Below, in pieces: positions 43,347 to 52,587 of a DNA stretch of 64,000 nt (its first letter is position 1; every line of letters starts with the position of its first letter). Both the position numbers and the translations under genes were made by a program. Origin of the DNA: an uncultured Porphyromonadaceae bacterium (GTDB taxonomy: Bacteria; Bacteroidota; Bacteroidia; Bacteroidales; Muribaculaceae); NCBI GenBank assembly GCA_947649495.1, contig CANSRU010000001.1, positions 366,837 through 430,836 on the forward strand, given 5' to 3'. The notes beneath the pieces were generated by a model. The model saw only the letters and a list, made by a program, of their open reading frames with translations, was not told the origin of the DNA and did no database searches.

Positions 43347-45086
43347 ATGTCTACAACAAATACCACCCCCGCCACACCTCAAACCGCACCGCAATATCCG
43401 GAGCAGGTTACAGGTATGTATATATTGGCCAAGGCCTTGAAAAACATCGGTATCGATACAATGTACGGCCTTGTGGGCATTCCTGTTACAGAATTTGCCT
43501 ACCTGGCTCAGATGGAGGGCATACGGTTTGTCGGTTTCCGCCACGAACAGCAGGCCGGTATGGCTGCCGCAACCCACGGATTTCTCACTAAGAAACCGGG
43601 CGTGCTGCTTACCGTGTCGTCACTCGGATTTATGAACGGTCTTACCGCCACCGCTAATGCCACCGTCAACTGTTACCCGATGATTCAGATTTCTGGTTCA
43701 AGCGTGCGCGAACCGATAGACCTCGATCAGGGCACCTACGAAGGACTTGATCAGCTCAACGTAGCCAAAGGCCTTGTAAAAGCTGCCTATCGCGTGAATA
43801 AACCCGAGGATATCCCGACAGCGGTGACCCGCGCATACCGCGCTGCCATATCTGGACGGCCCGGTGGTGTATATCTTGACGTGACAACTCCCTGTCTCGG
43901 TGCGGTAATGGACAAAGCTGATGCCGACAAGCTGTTCTTCCAGCCCGTAGATCCATGTCCGGCAATGATTCCTTCGGATGAATCGGTGGAACGTGCCGTG
44001 CAGTTGCTCGCCTCCGCAAAACGCCCTGCCATACTTCTCGGTAAAGGCGCCGCTTACGCTCAGGTCGACGACAAAATAAAGCAACTTGTCGAATCGACAG
44101 GCATACCTTTCTATCCGATGTCTATGGCCAAAGGATTATTGCCCGACAATCACCCGCTGAGTGCAATCTCCGCTCGAAGCACAATCATGGAGCAGGCCGA
44201 TGTGGTGATGCTTATCGGAGCACGCCTCAACTGGTTACTCTCCCGTGGACATGGCAAATGGAATCCCGACGGCAAGTTCATACAACTTGAGATTGATCCG
44301 AAAGAGATTGACTGCAACCGTCCGATTGCCGCACCGGTGGTAGGCGATATAGAAAGCTCGCTCGATGCCATTCTCGCAAAACTCAAAGATGTCAAGATGA
44401 GCATGGATCCCGCATGGGTATCGGGCATTCAGGCTGAAAGCAAGGTCAAAAACGCCAAGTTCCTCGAACGCCTGCAACCGCAGACCGTTCCTATGACACA
44501 TTGGAGCGCGCTCGGTTCTGTAAAAAAGGTGCTTGAGGCCAATCCCGACGTGATATTGATAAATGAAGGTGCCAACACTCTCGATGACACCCGCGATTCT
44601 GTTGACATGTTCCTGCCTCGTCACCGCATAGACTGCGCCACATGGGCCATTATGGGCATGGGCATGGGCTCGATGATTGGAGCCGCGGTAGCCACCGGCA
44701 AAAGCGTAGTGGCAGTGGAAGGCGACAGTGCCTTCGGCTTCTCCGGCATGGATTTCAGCACAGCCTGCCGGTTCAATCTGCCTGTTACAGTAGTGATTTT
44801 CAACAATGGAGGTATCTATAACGGTATCGGTGTAAACCCGAGCGACAACGGCGACCCTGCCCCGACCACCCTCGATGTGAAGGCTCGTTACGATAAACTC
44901 GGCGACGCATTCGGTGCCCAGACCTATTATGTAACCACACCGGCTGAACTATTCACAGCACTTACCGAAGCGATAGCTTCGAAGAAACCCTGTCTGATTG
45001 ATGTACAGCTCGCTGCCGATTCCGGCAAGGAAAGCGGTCACATAGGTTTCCTCAATCCCGCCACGCTGATTCCGTTCACAGTCTAA
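43347..45086 (+). CDS. oxc: Oxalyl-CoA decarboxylase
   Basis: This thiamin-diphosphate enzyme splits oxalyl-CoA into formyl-CoA and CO2. The 579-residue product has GIPVTEFAYLAQMEGIRFVGFRHEQQAGMAAA with ThDP glutamate Glu67. Tyr131-Glu132 lie in GTYEGLDQL, corresponding to the Tyr120/Glu121 pair reported for the Oxalobacter enzyme. It also has the ThDP motif EGDSAFGFSGMDFSTAC...FNNGG and a C-terminal ESGHIGFLNP with the substrate-loop serine. The N-terminus carries a 15-residue Thr/Pro-rich extension. With frc it makes a formyl-CoA-driven oxalate cycle that produces formate and CO2 and consumes a proton. Confidence 0.95.
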   Translation: MSTTNTTPATPQTAPQYPEQVTGMYILAKALKNIGIDTMYGLVGIPVTEFAYLAQMEGIRFVGFRHEQQAGMAAATHGFLTKKPGVLLTVSSLGFMNGLTATANATVNCYPMIQISGSSVREPIDLDQGTYEGLDQLNVAKGLVKAAYRVNKPEDIPTAVTRAYRAAISGRPGGVYLDVTTPCLGAVMDKADADKLFFQPVDPCPAMIPSDESVERAVQLLASAKRPAILLGKGAAYAQVDDKIKQLVESTGIPFYPMSMAKGLLPDNHPLSAISARSTIMEQADVVMLIGARLNWLLSRGHGKWNPDGKFIQLEIDPKEIDCNRPIAAPVVGDIESSLDAILAKLKDVKMSMDPAWVSGIQAESKVKNAKFLERLQPQTVPMTHWSALGSVKKVLEANPDVILINEGANTLDDTRDSVDMFLPRHRIDCATWAIMGMGMGSMIGAAVATGKSVVAVEGDSAFGFSGMDFSTACRFNLPVTVVIFNNGGIYNGIGVNPSDNGDPAPTTLDVKARYDKLGDAFGAQTYYVTTPAELFTALTEAIASKKPCLIDVQLAADSGKESGHIGFLNPATLIPFTV

Positions 45087-45170
45087 ACCCCGCAACGAGG
45101 TTTACGATGTGCAACTACAACTAACCTCTCTCCTCTTAATCCCTTTTTCTAACCTATATTCTCTACAGAT

Positions 45171-46142
45171 ATGTTACACATTATTCTATACGCCATCGTA
45201 CCTATCGTGGTAATCATGCTGGCCGGATTCATATCGGGAAAGAAAGGTGTGTTCAGCGGCGATGATGCCAAGAAATTCAATAAAGTGGTTCTTGACTTCG
45301 CGTTACCGGCAGCCTTGTTTGTCTCCATAGTTCAATCGACACGCGAAATGCTTTATCACGACTTGAAGCTGTCCATAATATCACTGGTAGTAATCATGGC
45401 GTGCTTCATGCTGGTATATTTCATTTTTGCAAAGTGCTTCAAGGGCAATACGGGCGCCGACGGTGCCATAGCGGCCCTCATCAATGGCTCTCCTACCATA
45501 GGCTTCCTCGGATTTGCTGTGCTTGAACCTATTTTCGGCACAACTCCGGCAGTAGCTCTTGTGGTGGCCATTGTAGGCATCGTGGTAAACGCAGTAGGCA
45601 TACCGGTAGGACTATCGCTGCTTAATGCGTCGCTCGAAAAGCAAGGCACAGCACGAACCGGCAAAAAGGAAAGCGCGTGGGTTCCTGTAATCAACGCCTT
45701 GAAACAACCGGTGGCATGGGCCCCTATCTTAGCCGTGATATGGGTACTTGCAGGCATACCATGGCCGGAATATCTCAGTCCGTCGTTTGACCTTATGGCC
45801 AAAGCCAATGCGTCTATGGCTGTTTTCTCAGCCGGTATAACCCTATCGGCAATCCAGTTCAAAATCAATTGGCAAGGCATACTCGGCAGCATACTGAAAC
45901 TTATAGTCATGCCGGCTGCCGCACTGATCATAGGCCTGTTGTTCCACATGGATCCGCTTAATCTGAAAATGCTCGTGGTGGCATGTGCCCTTCCCCCGGC
46001 ATTCTCCGGCATTATAATCGCCGACGAATACGACACTTATGTAGCTACCGGAACGTCATCGCTTACCCTCAGCGTAATATTGTTCATCGGATTCTGTCCT
46101 CTCTGGATATGGATTACCGACCTGGCATTGAATGCATTCTAA
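45171..46142 (+). CDS. AEC-family carrier, candidate oxalate/formate transporter
   Basis: The 323-residue membrane protein has about ten helices and the auxin-efflux/malate-carrier pattern: MLAGFISGKKGVFSGDDAKKFNKVVLDFALPAALF, NGSPTIGFLGFAVLEP, and a second half with SAGITLSAIQFKINWQ and ACALPPAFSGIIIADEY. Members of this family export or exchange organic acids such as malate. Position directly after oxc suggests oxalate uptake or oxalate/formate exchange, the job of OxlT in Oxalobacter, but OxlT is an unrelated MFS protein. The transport role is inference from context. Confidence 0.85.
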   Translation: MLHIILYAIVPIVVIMLAGFISGKKGVFSGDDAKKFNKVVLDFALPAALFVSIVQSTREMLYHDLKLSIISLVVIMACFMLVYFIFAKCFKGNTGADGAIAALINGSPTIGFLGFAVLEPIFGTTPAVALVVAIVGIVVNAVGIPVGLSLLNASLEKQGTARTGKKESAWVPVINALKQPVAWAPILAVIWVLAGIPWPEYLSPSFDLMAKANASMAVFSAGITLSAIQFKINWQGILGSILKLIVMPAAALIIGLLFHMDPLNLKMLVVACALPPAFSGIIIADEYDTYVATGTSSLTLSVILFIGFCPLWIWITDLALNAF

Positions 46143-46164
46143 CATTTGAATTTTAACCATAGAC

Positions 46165-46209
46165 AAATCCCGCCGTGGATAGGCAGAAGTTGACTCCATG
46201 GCGGGATTT
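46165..46209 (+). promoter_or_regulatory. Stem-loop between the AEC carrier and the PFOR gene
   Basis: A 14-bp stem (46165-46178 with 46196-46209, one G-T wobble) encloses a 17-nt loop. It buries the in-frame ATG at 46198 and ends 15 nt before the next ATG at 46225. No T-tract follows, so it is not a plain intrinsic terminator. It may protect the upstream mRNA end or modulate translation. Confidence 0.6.
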
Positions 46210-46224
46210 CACACACCGCAAAAC

Positions 46225-49200
46225 ATGTCTGCACCGAACCGAACACAAGTGATGGACGGCTGCACAGCAGCCGCACATGTGGCCTACGCACTGAGCGAGG
46301 TCGCGACCATTTATCCTATAACACCCATTGCATCCATGGGCGACACCGCCGGGAAATGGACACTTGCTGGCCGCAAGAATCTGTTCGGCACCCCCCTCTC
46401 CATCAAAGAGATGGAAAGTGAACTCGGTGCTGCCGGTGCTACCCATGGAGCACTTTCGGCCGGAGCATTCGCAACTACGTTCACAGCCTCGCAGGGGCTT
46501 ATGCTGATGATTCCCAACATGTACAAGATTGCGGGTGAACTTCTCCCCGGGGTGTTTCATGTAGGCACACGGTCACTGGCAACCCATGCCCTGTCAATAT
46601 TCGGCGACCATCAGGACATAATGGCATGTCGCGCCACAGGATTCACTTTTATTGCATCGGCTTCTGTCCAGGAAACCATGGATCTTGCTTTGGTTGCCCA
46701 CGTAGCAGCCATCGAGGGGTCGCTCCCTGTAGTGCATTTCTTTGACGGATGGCGGACTTCCAATGAGCTGGCATCAATTGACGTTATTCCATACGAATTG
46801 ATGCGTCCACTTGTCAATTGGGACAAGGTTAAGGCGTTTCGCGACAGGGCTATGAATCCGGAGCACCCCGAACTTAGAGGTTCGGCACAGAACTCCGATG
46901 TTTATTTCCAGAACCGTGAGGCTGCGAATATTTTTTACAATGCCTTCCCGGAAATCGTACAACAGACCATGGATAAAGTGGCTGCCATAACCGGTCGCCA
47001 ATATCATCTTGTGGATTACCACGGTGCTGCCGATGCTACCGATGTGATAGTAACAATGGGATCATCAGGCGAAGTTGTGGAGGAAACCGTCGATTATCTT
47101 AATGAAAATGGCTACAAAACAGGGGTGATAAAAATTCGCCTTTACCGTCCCTTCCCTACCGAAGCTCTGCTTAAGGCACTTCCCGACACTGTAAAGCGGA
47201 TAGCCGTACTCGACCGCACAAAAGAGCCGGGCGCACCGGGAGAACCCTTATATCTCGACGTGGCGTCGGCCATACTCTCGGCTGGTCGGGACATAAAAGT
47301 GATAGGAGGCCGCTACGGGCTGTCGAGCAAGGAATTCAATCCATTGATGGCCAAAGCTGTGTTCGATGAATTGCAATCCACATCGCCCCGCCACGGCTTC
47401 ACCGTTGGTATTACCGACGATGTCACCGGCTTGTCGCTGGACTTATCTGGTTCTCATTTCATAGATACCGCTCCCGAAACCATACAAAGTATATTTTACG
47501 GAATGGGGAGCGACGGCACAGTGGGAGCGACAAAACAGACCGCATCCATAATATCTGAAGCAGCCGGGCTCCACACTCAGGCTTTTTTCAATTATTCGGC
47601 AAAGAAATCGGGTGGCTACACAATATCCCAACTCCGATTCTCGCCCAATCCGATACGCGCGGGATACTCGATAATCGAAGCCGATTATATCGGATGCAAC
47701 AAGGATGTGTATGTGCGCCGTTTCGAACTGCTCGACAAAATAAAGGATAATGGAATTTTCGTACTGAACTCATCGTGGACCGCCGACGACATGGAATCTC
47801 GCCTCCCTGCATCTCTGCGCAGGAAGATTGCAGAACGACATGTCAGGTTCTACAACATAGATGCCCGCGCTCTTGCCAGGAAATCGGGACTCGGCGTACG
47901 GATAAACACTATAATGGCTACCGTGTTCATGTATCTGATGAAGGATACCTTACCCTTCGACAAATGCTTGGACCAATACAAACAGACTGTCACCGATACA
48001 TACATGCACGAAGGCGGCGATGTGGTGAAACGCAATATCGCAGCTATGGAAAGTGCCGTGACAGAAATTAAAGAAATACAATATCCCGCATCATGGGCCG
48101 TGGCAACCGATAGCGCCACCACGGTCAGCGATGACATACCGGCATTTATAAAGGATGTGGCCGAGCCATGTCTGAAATTGTTGGGTAATAATCTGCCGGT
48201 ATCAGCTTTCAGTCCCGACGGGACTATGCCTATGGGTACCACGGCCTATGAAAAGCGGCGTATTGCTGATTTTATACCTCAATGGACTGCACAGAAATGT
48301 GTGCAATGTACGGAATGCTCCCTTGTGTGCGCACACGCGGCCATACGACCATTTCTCCTTTCGCAGGAAGAAACGGCAAAAGCGCCCGACAGCCTTGTAT
48401 CCGTGCCGGCACATGGCGGTGACAAACTCCGACCCTACCGTTACCGCATACAAGTATATCCTGAAGATTGCACCGGATGTGGCTCCTGTGCCACTATCTG
48501 TCCGGGCAAAGCACTCGATATGGTGCCTGCCGAAACGATAATGGACCAACAGATACCATTGCTCGATTATATCCAACGGAATGTCACCATCAAAGACAAT
48601 CTGTTGCCGCGCACCTCCATCAACGGCTCTCAGTTCCACCAACCTCTGCTGCAATTCTCAGGAGCCTGCGGCGGATGCGGAGAAACACCCTATATAAAAC
48701 TCCTCACTCAGCTTTTCGGCGAACGCATGCTGATAGCCAACGCCACCGGCTGCAGCTCGATATGGGGAGCCAACTTCCCAAGCAACGCATACTGTACCGA
48801 CCGGCATGGACACGGCCCTGCATGGGGAAATTCACTGTTTGAGGACAATGCGGAATATGGCTACGGCATGGCATGTGCCATAGACACAAGGAGAAGCAGA
48901 TTGCGCTCCATTGCCGAATCATTGGCCGGCGACAGCGCAATGCCCGATAATGTAACCTCAGCGGCGGCAGCGTGGGTGTCGGCATTCAACGACCCTATAA
49001 AATCGGCCGAGACAGGCAAGAGCTTAGTTGAGACATTAAAAAGCCAACAGGATATAGCTGAGAAGTACCGTGAAATAATAGACCGTTCCGACCTGCTTAC
49101 TAAAAAATCCATCTGGGCGGTTGGCGGCGACGGATGGGCCTACGACATTGGATTTGCCGGTTTAGACCATGTATTGGCACAGAACATCGACATCAACATA

Positions 49201-49761
49201 CTTGTGATGGATACCGAATGTTATTCCAATACTGGCGGACAGACATCAAAAGCCACTCCGCTTGGTGCCGTGATGAAATATGCTGCCGATGGCAAACGGA
49301 CTTATAAGAAGGATCTCGGACGAATGATGATGACCTACGGCAACATCTACGTTGCCTCAATATCGCTCGGCGCCGATTACATGCAGGCCATCAAAGCTCT
49401 TGCCGAAGCTGAGGCTTATCCAGGCCCATCGATAGTGATAGCCTATTGCCCCTGTATCAACCATGGCATACGCGCAGGCATGAGCCATGCCATTGTGGAA
49501 GAAAAACTCGCTGTAAAAGCCGGATATTGGCCACTCTACCGATTTAATCCGGCGCTGACAGCCGACGGACAGAATCCGCTCATCGTGGACTCCCCGGCTC
49601 CCGATGGCTCGCTTATCCCATTCATTAACGGAGAGGATCGATACGCCGACCTCAGGATGGTCGACCCCAAGGAAGCCGACATACTGCAACCCGCGCTCCG
49701 CTCACGCCTAAACAAAATATACTCCATCATAACATCGCATAGCCGGCAGAATATTTTCTGA
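46225..49761 (+). CDS. nifJ: Pyruvate:ferredoxin (flavodoxin) oxidoreductase, single chain
   Basis: The 1178-residue homodimeric-type PFOR normally converts pyruvate plus CoA to acetyl-CoA and CO2 and reduces ferredoxin. Domains in order: pyrimidine-binding (YPITPIASMGD, FTASQGLMLMIPNMYKI, FHVGTRSLATHALSIFGDHQD), domain II, the gamma-like GSSGEVVEETVDYL, and a two-cluster ferredoxin domain. Its motifs are CVQCTECSLVCAH (from about 692; the usual CPH proline is Ala) and CTGCGSCATICPG (about 749). CGGCGETPY (about 815) binds the proximal cluster, and GGDGWAYDIGFAGLDHVL binds ThDP. The start at 46225 (MSAPNRTQV) was preferred over 46198, which is buried in a hairpin. Confidence 0.92.
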   Translation: MSAPNRTQVMDGCTAAAHVAYALSEVATIYPITPIASMGDTAGKWTLAGRKNLFGTPLSIKEMESELGAAGATHGALSAGAFATTFTASQGLMLMIPNMYKIAGELLPGVFHVGTRSLATHALSIFGDHQDIMACRATGFTFIASASVQETMDLALVAHVAAIEGSLPVVHFFDGWRTSNELASIDVIPYELMRPLVNWDKVKAFRDRAMNPEHPELRGSAQNSDVYFQNREAANIFYNAFPEIVQQTMDKVAAITGRQYHLVDYHGAADATDVIVTMGSSGEVVEETVDYLNENGYKTGVIKIRLYRPFPTEALLKALPDTVKRIAVLDRTKEPGAPGEPLYLDVASAILSAGRDIKVIGGRYGLSSKEFNPLMAKAVFDELQSTSPRHGFTVGITDDVTGLSLDLSGSHFIDTAPETIQSIFYGMGSDGTVGATKQTASIISEAAGLHTQAFFNYSAKKSGGYTISQLRFSPNPIRAGYSIIEADYIGCNKDVYVRRFELLDKIKDNGIFVLNSSWTADDMESRLPASLRRKIAERHVRFYNIDARALARKSGLGVRINTIMATVFMYLMKDTLPFDKCLDQYKQTVTDTYMHEGGDVVKRNIAAMESAVTEIKEIQYPASWAVATDSATTVSDDIPAFIKDVAEPCLKLLGNNLPVSAFSPDGTMPMGTTAYEKRRIADFIPQWTAQKCVQCTECSLVCAHAAIRPFLLSQEETAKAPDSLVSVPAHGGDKLRPYRYRIQVYPEDCTGCGSCATICPGKALDMVPAETIMDQQIPLLDYIQRNVTIKDNLLPRTSINGSQFHQPLLQFSGACGGCGETPYIKLLTQLFGERMLIANATGCSSIWGANFPSNAYCTDRHGHGPAWGNSLFEDNAEYGYGMACAIDTRRSRLRSIAESLAGDSAMPDNVTSAAAAWVSAFNDPIKSAETGKSLVETLKSQQDIAEKYREIIDRSDLLTKKSIWAVGGDGWAYDIGFAGLDHVLAQNIDINILVMDTECYSNTGGQTSKATPLGAVMKYAADGKRTYKKDLGRMMMTYGNIYVASISLGADYMQAIKALAEAEAYPGPSIVIAYCPCINHGIRAGMSHAIVEEKLAVKAGYWPLYRFNPALTADGQNPLIVDSPAPDGSLIPFINGEDRYADLRMVDPKEADILQPALRSRLNKIYSIITSHSRQNIF

Positions 49762-49770
49762 AACAAAAAA

Positions 49771-49820
49771 CTCCGGCTGAAGTGATGTCAGGCATTGACA
49801 CATCCTCAGCCGGAGCTTTA
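49771..49820 (+). terminator. Terminator of the PFOR gene
   Basis: CTCCGGCTGA (49771-49780) pairs perfectly with TCAGCCGGAG (49806-49815), followed by ctttatt. It starts 10 nt after the stop codon. Confidence 0.85.
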
Positions 49821-49916
49821 TTCTACCGCTCCGTAACATTCGGCGGATAATCAGTCACCCGGTGGCTAATAATAGTCAACAAAACCAACTGTTGATAACC
49901 CACGCTTGTCTGACAC

Positions 49917-49949
49917 AAAAAATAGGCCGCCTCGTAGTGAAGCGACCTA
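49917..49949 (-). terminator. Terminator of the rubrerythrin gene
   Basis: On the minus strand TAGGTCGC (49949-49942) pairs with GCGGCCTA (49930-49923; one G-T wobble), followed by T6 (49922-49917 read on the minus strand). Confidence 0.75.
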
Positions 49950-49972
49950 ATGTCAGGTGAAACAACCTATTG

Positions 49973-50554
49973 TCAATAGTTATTCTTTTTACGTTCGAAA
50001 TATCCACGTTCCTTACCGCAAACAGGACATTTTCCGGGAGCCGATTTGCCACGATGGATATATCCGCATTCACGGCACTGCCAGATTTCCTCCTCATCGT
50101 CTGAGAACACAGTTCCCGATTCAACGCGCTCGAGAAGTTTCAGATAGCGCTCCTCATGCCCTTGCTCTACCGATGCAACAAGTTTGAAATGATTGGCGAT
50201 ACGGGGAAACCCTTCCTCTTTCGCCACACGTGCGAATTCAAGATACATATCGGCCCATTCCTCATGCTCTCCGGCAGCTGCCTCACGGAGATTACGTGCG
50301 GTATCGCCTACCGGACCCGCCGGATAAGAGGCTGTGATTTCAAGCATGCCCTCATCAAGGAAGCTGAAAAAGCCTTTTGCATGGCTGTATTCCTGTTCAG
50401 CTGTTTCCAAGAATATTGCAGCTATCTGTTCGTAACCTTCATTCTTAGCCACTTCAGCAAAAATGGTGTAACGGCCACGGGCTTGCGATTCCCCGGCAAA
50501 CGACTTAAGCAGATTTTTTTCGGTCTGCGTACCTTTTATACTTTTTTCGCTCAT
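49973..50554 (-). CDS. rbr: Rubrerythrin
   Basis: This non-haem iron peroxidase scavenges hydrogen peroxide in anaerobes. The 193-residue product has the di-iron four-helix bundle with paired ExxH/E ligands ([70 protein letters not shown]). The C-terminal rubredoxin-like domain has [10 protein letters not shown] and [12 protein letters not shown]. The length is standard. It is a monocistronic minus-strand gene next to PFOR, an oxygen-sensitive enzyme, but transcribed toward it, so linkage is not proof of joint control. Confidence 0.97.
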   Translation of the reverse strand: MSEKSIKGTQTEKNLLKSFAGESQARGRYTIFAEVAKNEGYEQIAAIFLETAEQEYSHAKGFFSFLDEGMLEITASYPAGPVGDTARNLREAAAGEHEEWADMYLEFARVAKEEGFPRIANHFKLVASVEQGHEERYLKLLERVESGTVFSDDEEEIWQCRECGYIHRGKSAPGKCPVCGKERGYFERKKNNY

Positions 50555-50649
50555 AAAATTTATAGTTTTAACTACACATTACAACATAGCAAACATGTCA
50601 ATTGTTCTCCCGGCATGCCGTTTTTTAGAACCATTCAGTAAAAAATAGT

Positions 50650-50657
50650 TACTTTTG
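50650..50657 (+). promoter_or_regulatory. -7 element of the U32 gene
   Basis: TACTTTTG lies 27 nt before the ATG at 50684. The -33 region holds a T6 run (50621-50626) instead of a clear TTG. Confidence 0.5.
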
Positions 50658-50683
50658 CATACTGATACACCTATATAATATAT

Positions 50684-52519
50684 ATGAACCCACCACGCCC
50701 TATCGAACTGCTCGCCCCGGCACGTAATGCCGAAATCGCCATCGAAGCCATAAAACACGGTGCTGACGCCATATACATGGGAGCCGTGAGCCATGGCGCG
50801 AGGTCGGCCGCCGGCAACAGCATCTCCGACATTGCCCGCGTAGTGGAATATGCCCACCGATATCTGGTCAAGGTATATGTTACTGTCAATACAATAGTAT
50901 ACAATCACGAAACCGAATCCGTGCGTCGTCTCATCCACGAATTGTATCATGCAGGAGTTGACGCACTCATTGTTCAGGACATGTCCATACTTCGCATGGA
51001 CATTCCCCCCATCTCTCTCCATGCGAGCACCCAATGCGACATCCGTACGGTGGCAAAAGCCGAATTTCTTGCCCGTGCCGGATTTTCCCAACTGGTGCTG
51101 GCACGCGAGCTCAGTCTTGAAGAGATGGCAGAGATACACAGCCGCGTGGATGTGCCGCTGGAAGCTTTTGTCCATGGTGCGTTGTGCGTGAGCTACAGTG
51201 GCGACTGTCAGGCTGGCTACGCCACCATGGGGCGTAGTGCCAACCGGGGAGAATGTCCGCAGATATGCCGCCACAAATTCGACCTTACCGATGCTTCGGG
51301 TAAAAAACTTATTGAGGGAAAACATCTGTTGTCGTTGCGCGATCTCAACCGCTCGGCCCACCTCGAAGCAATGATGAAGGCAGGAATCTCATCCTTCAAG
51401 ATAGAGGGGCGCCTAAAGGATGCCGCATACGTAAAAAATGTGGTTGCCGCCTACCGACAGCTTATCGATGGAATTATAGATGCCAATCCAGAACTGTACC
51501 GCCGCGCCTCCATAGGGCATACCTCATTGTCGTTCACACCCGACCTCGACAAGAGCTTCAACCGCGGATACACCGATTATTTCACATCCGGCCCACGTCC
51601 GACGGTAAAAATGGCATCCATCGACACTCCTAAATGGATTGGCCAACCGGTTGGGAAAGTAATATCGTCCTCACACCGGGGCGTGAAAGTGCGACTTTCA
51701 ACTCCGGTGGCCAATGGCGACGGACTCGGATACTTCAACGACATGCACCTTTTCCAGGGATTCCGGGTGAACCGCATAGATAACGACATCATACACCCTG
51801 TGCAACCGCTTGCAATCACGCCCGGCACAACCCTCTACCGCAACCACGACCATATCCACAGCGGCATGATGGAGTCGGACACCGCTCGACGCACAATCGA
51901 CATCAGCTTCATGCTGCGTCCCATTCCCCATGGGGCAGCTCTTGACATATCTGACTGCCATGGACATAGTGCATCGGTATCCATTGCAATCGATATGGAC
52001 AAAGCCCGCACACCTCAGAACGATGCGCGACGCGATGTCCTGACAAAAACCGGCGACACCATATATTCGGTCAAGTCCATTTCCGACACTCTCGGACAAG
52101 TGTTCATTCCCAAATCCACACTTGCGTCACTGCGTCGCGAAGCAATCTCAGCATTGGAAAAATCAATCCGGGCATCGTATAGCTACGACTACCGCCGTAA
52201 AGAAGATAAATCAGCGGTATTGCCAAGCGCCCAACTCACATACCACGACAACATAGCCAACGGCATAGCCGGGACATTCTACCGCGACCATGGCGCACAA
52301 TCCATAGCCCCCGCCATTGAAACATCTTCTGAAAAACCGGAAAGCGGCAGGTGCGTGATGACCACCCGATATTGCCTGCGACGTGAGATGAACCGATGCC
52401 GGCGCACTCCTGAAGGAGCACTGTGGCCCGACGAACTCTACCTGCAGTCAGGTCCAATGAAACTACGTCTTACTTTCGACTGCACCAACTGCCGCATGCA
52501 CGTGCACACCACAAAATAG
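50684..52519 (+). CDS. Peptidase U32-family protein, TrhP/YegQ-like with DUF3656-type C-terminus
   Basis: The 611-residue product begins PIELLAPARNAEIAIEAIKHGADAIYMG, the start of the U32 'collagenase-like' barrel. It carries the family signature EAFVHGALCVSYSGDC and cysteines in RGECPQICRHKF, which form an iron-sulfur-like site. The C-terminal 200 residues match the long, DUF3656-containing branch. In E. coli TrhP (YegQ) takes part in 5-hydroxyuridine formation in tRNA wobble positions, and RlhA acts on 23S rRNA. RNA hydroxylation is therefore more likely than proteolysis, but which RNA is not decided here. It is monocistronic; the galE promoter follows. Confidence 0.85.
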   Translation: MNPPRPIELLAPARNAEIAIEAIKHGADAIYMGAVSHGARSAAGNSISDIARVVEYAHRYLVKVYVTVNTIVYNHETESVRRLIHELYHAGVDALIVQDMSILRMDIPPISLHASTQCDIRTVAKAEFLARAGFSQLVLARELSLEEMAEIHSRVDVPLEAFVHGALCVSYSGDCQAGYATMGRSANRGECPQICRHKFDLTDASGKKLIEGKHLLSLRDLNRSAHLEAMMKAGISSFKIEGRLKDAAYVKNVVAAYRQLIDGIIDANPELYRRASIGHTSLSFTPDLDKSFNRGYTDYFTSGPRPTVKMASIDTPKWIGQPVGKVISSSHRGVKVRLSTPVANGDGLGYFNDMHLFQGFRVNRIDNDIIHPVQPLAITPGTTLYRNHDHIHSGMMESDTARRTIDISFMLRPIPHGAALDISDCHGHSASVSIAIDMDKARTPQNDARRDVLTKTGDTIYSVKSISDTLGQVFIPKSTLASLRREAISALEKSIRASYSYDYRRKEDKSAVLPSAQLTYHDNIANGIAGTFYRDHGAQSIAPAIETSSEKPESGRCVMTTRYCLRREMNRCRRTPEGALWPDELYLQSGPMKLRLTFDCTNCRMHVHTTK

Positions 52520-52525
52520 TTTTTA

Positions 52526-52557
52526 TTGGCGATTTTTCAGTTTTTATGCTAACTTTG
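52526..52557 (+). promoter_or_regulatory. Promoter of galE
   Basis: TTG (52526-52528), 21-nt spacer and TAACTTTG (52550-52557), 31 nt upstream of the galE ATG. It sits between the U32 stop and galE and supports the start at 52588. Confidence 0.75.
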
Positions 52558-52587
52558 CCACATAATGTTCATATTGTTATCAGAAAC

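Noticed and set aside
52423-52587. Longer galE reading frame starting at 52423
   Set aside because: It would overlap the U32 gene by 97 nt and begin upstream of the galE promoter. The Rossmann fold starts right after the ATG at 52588.
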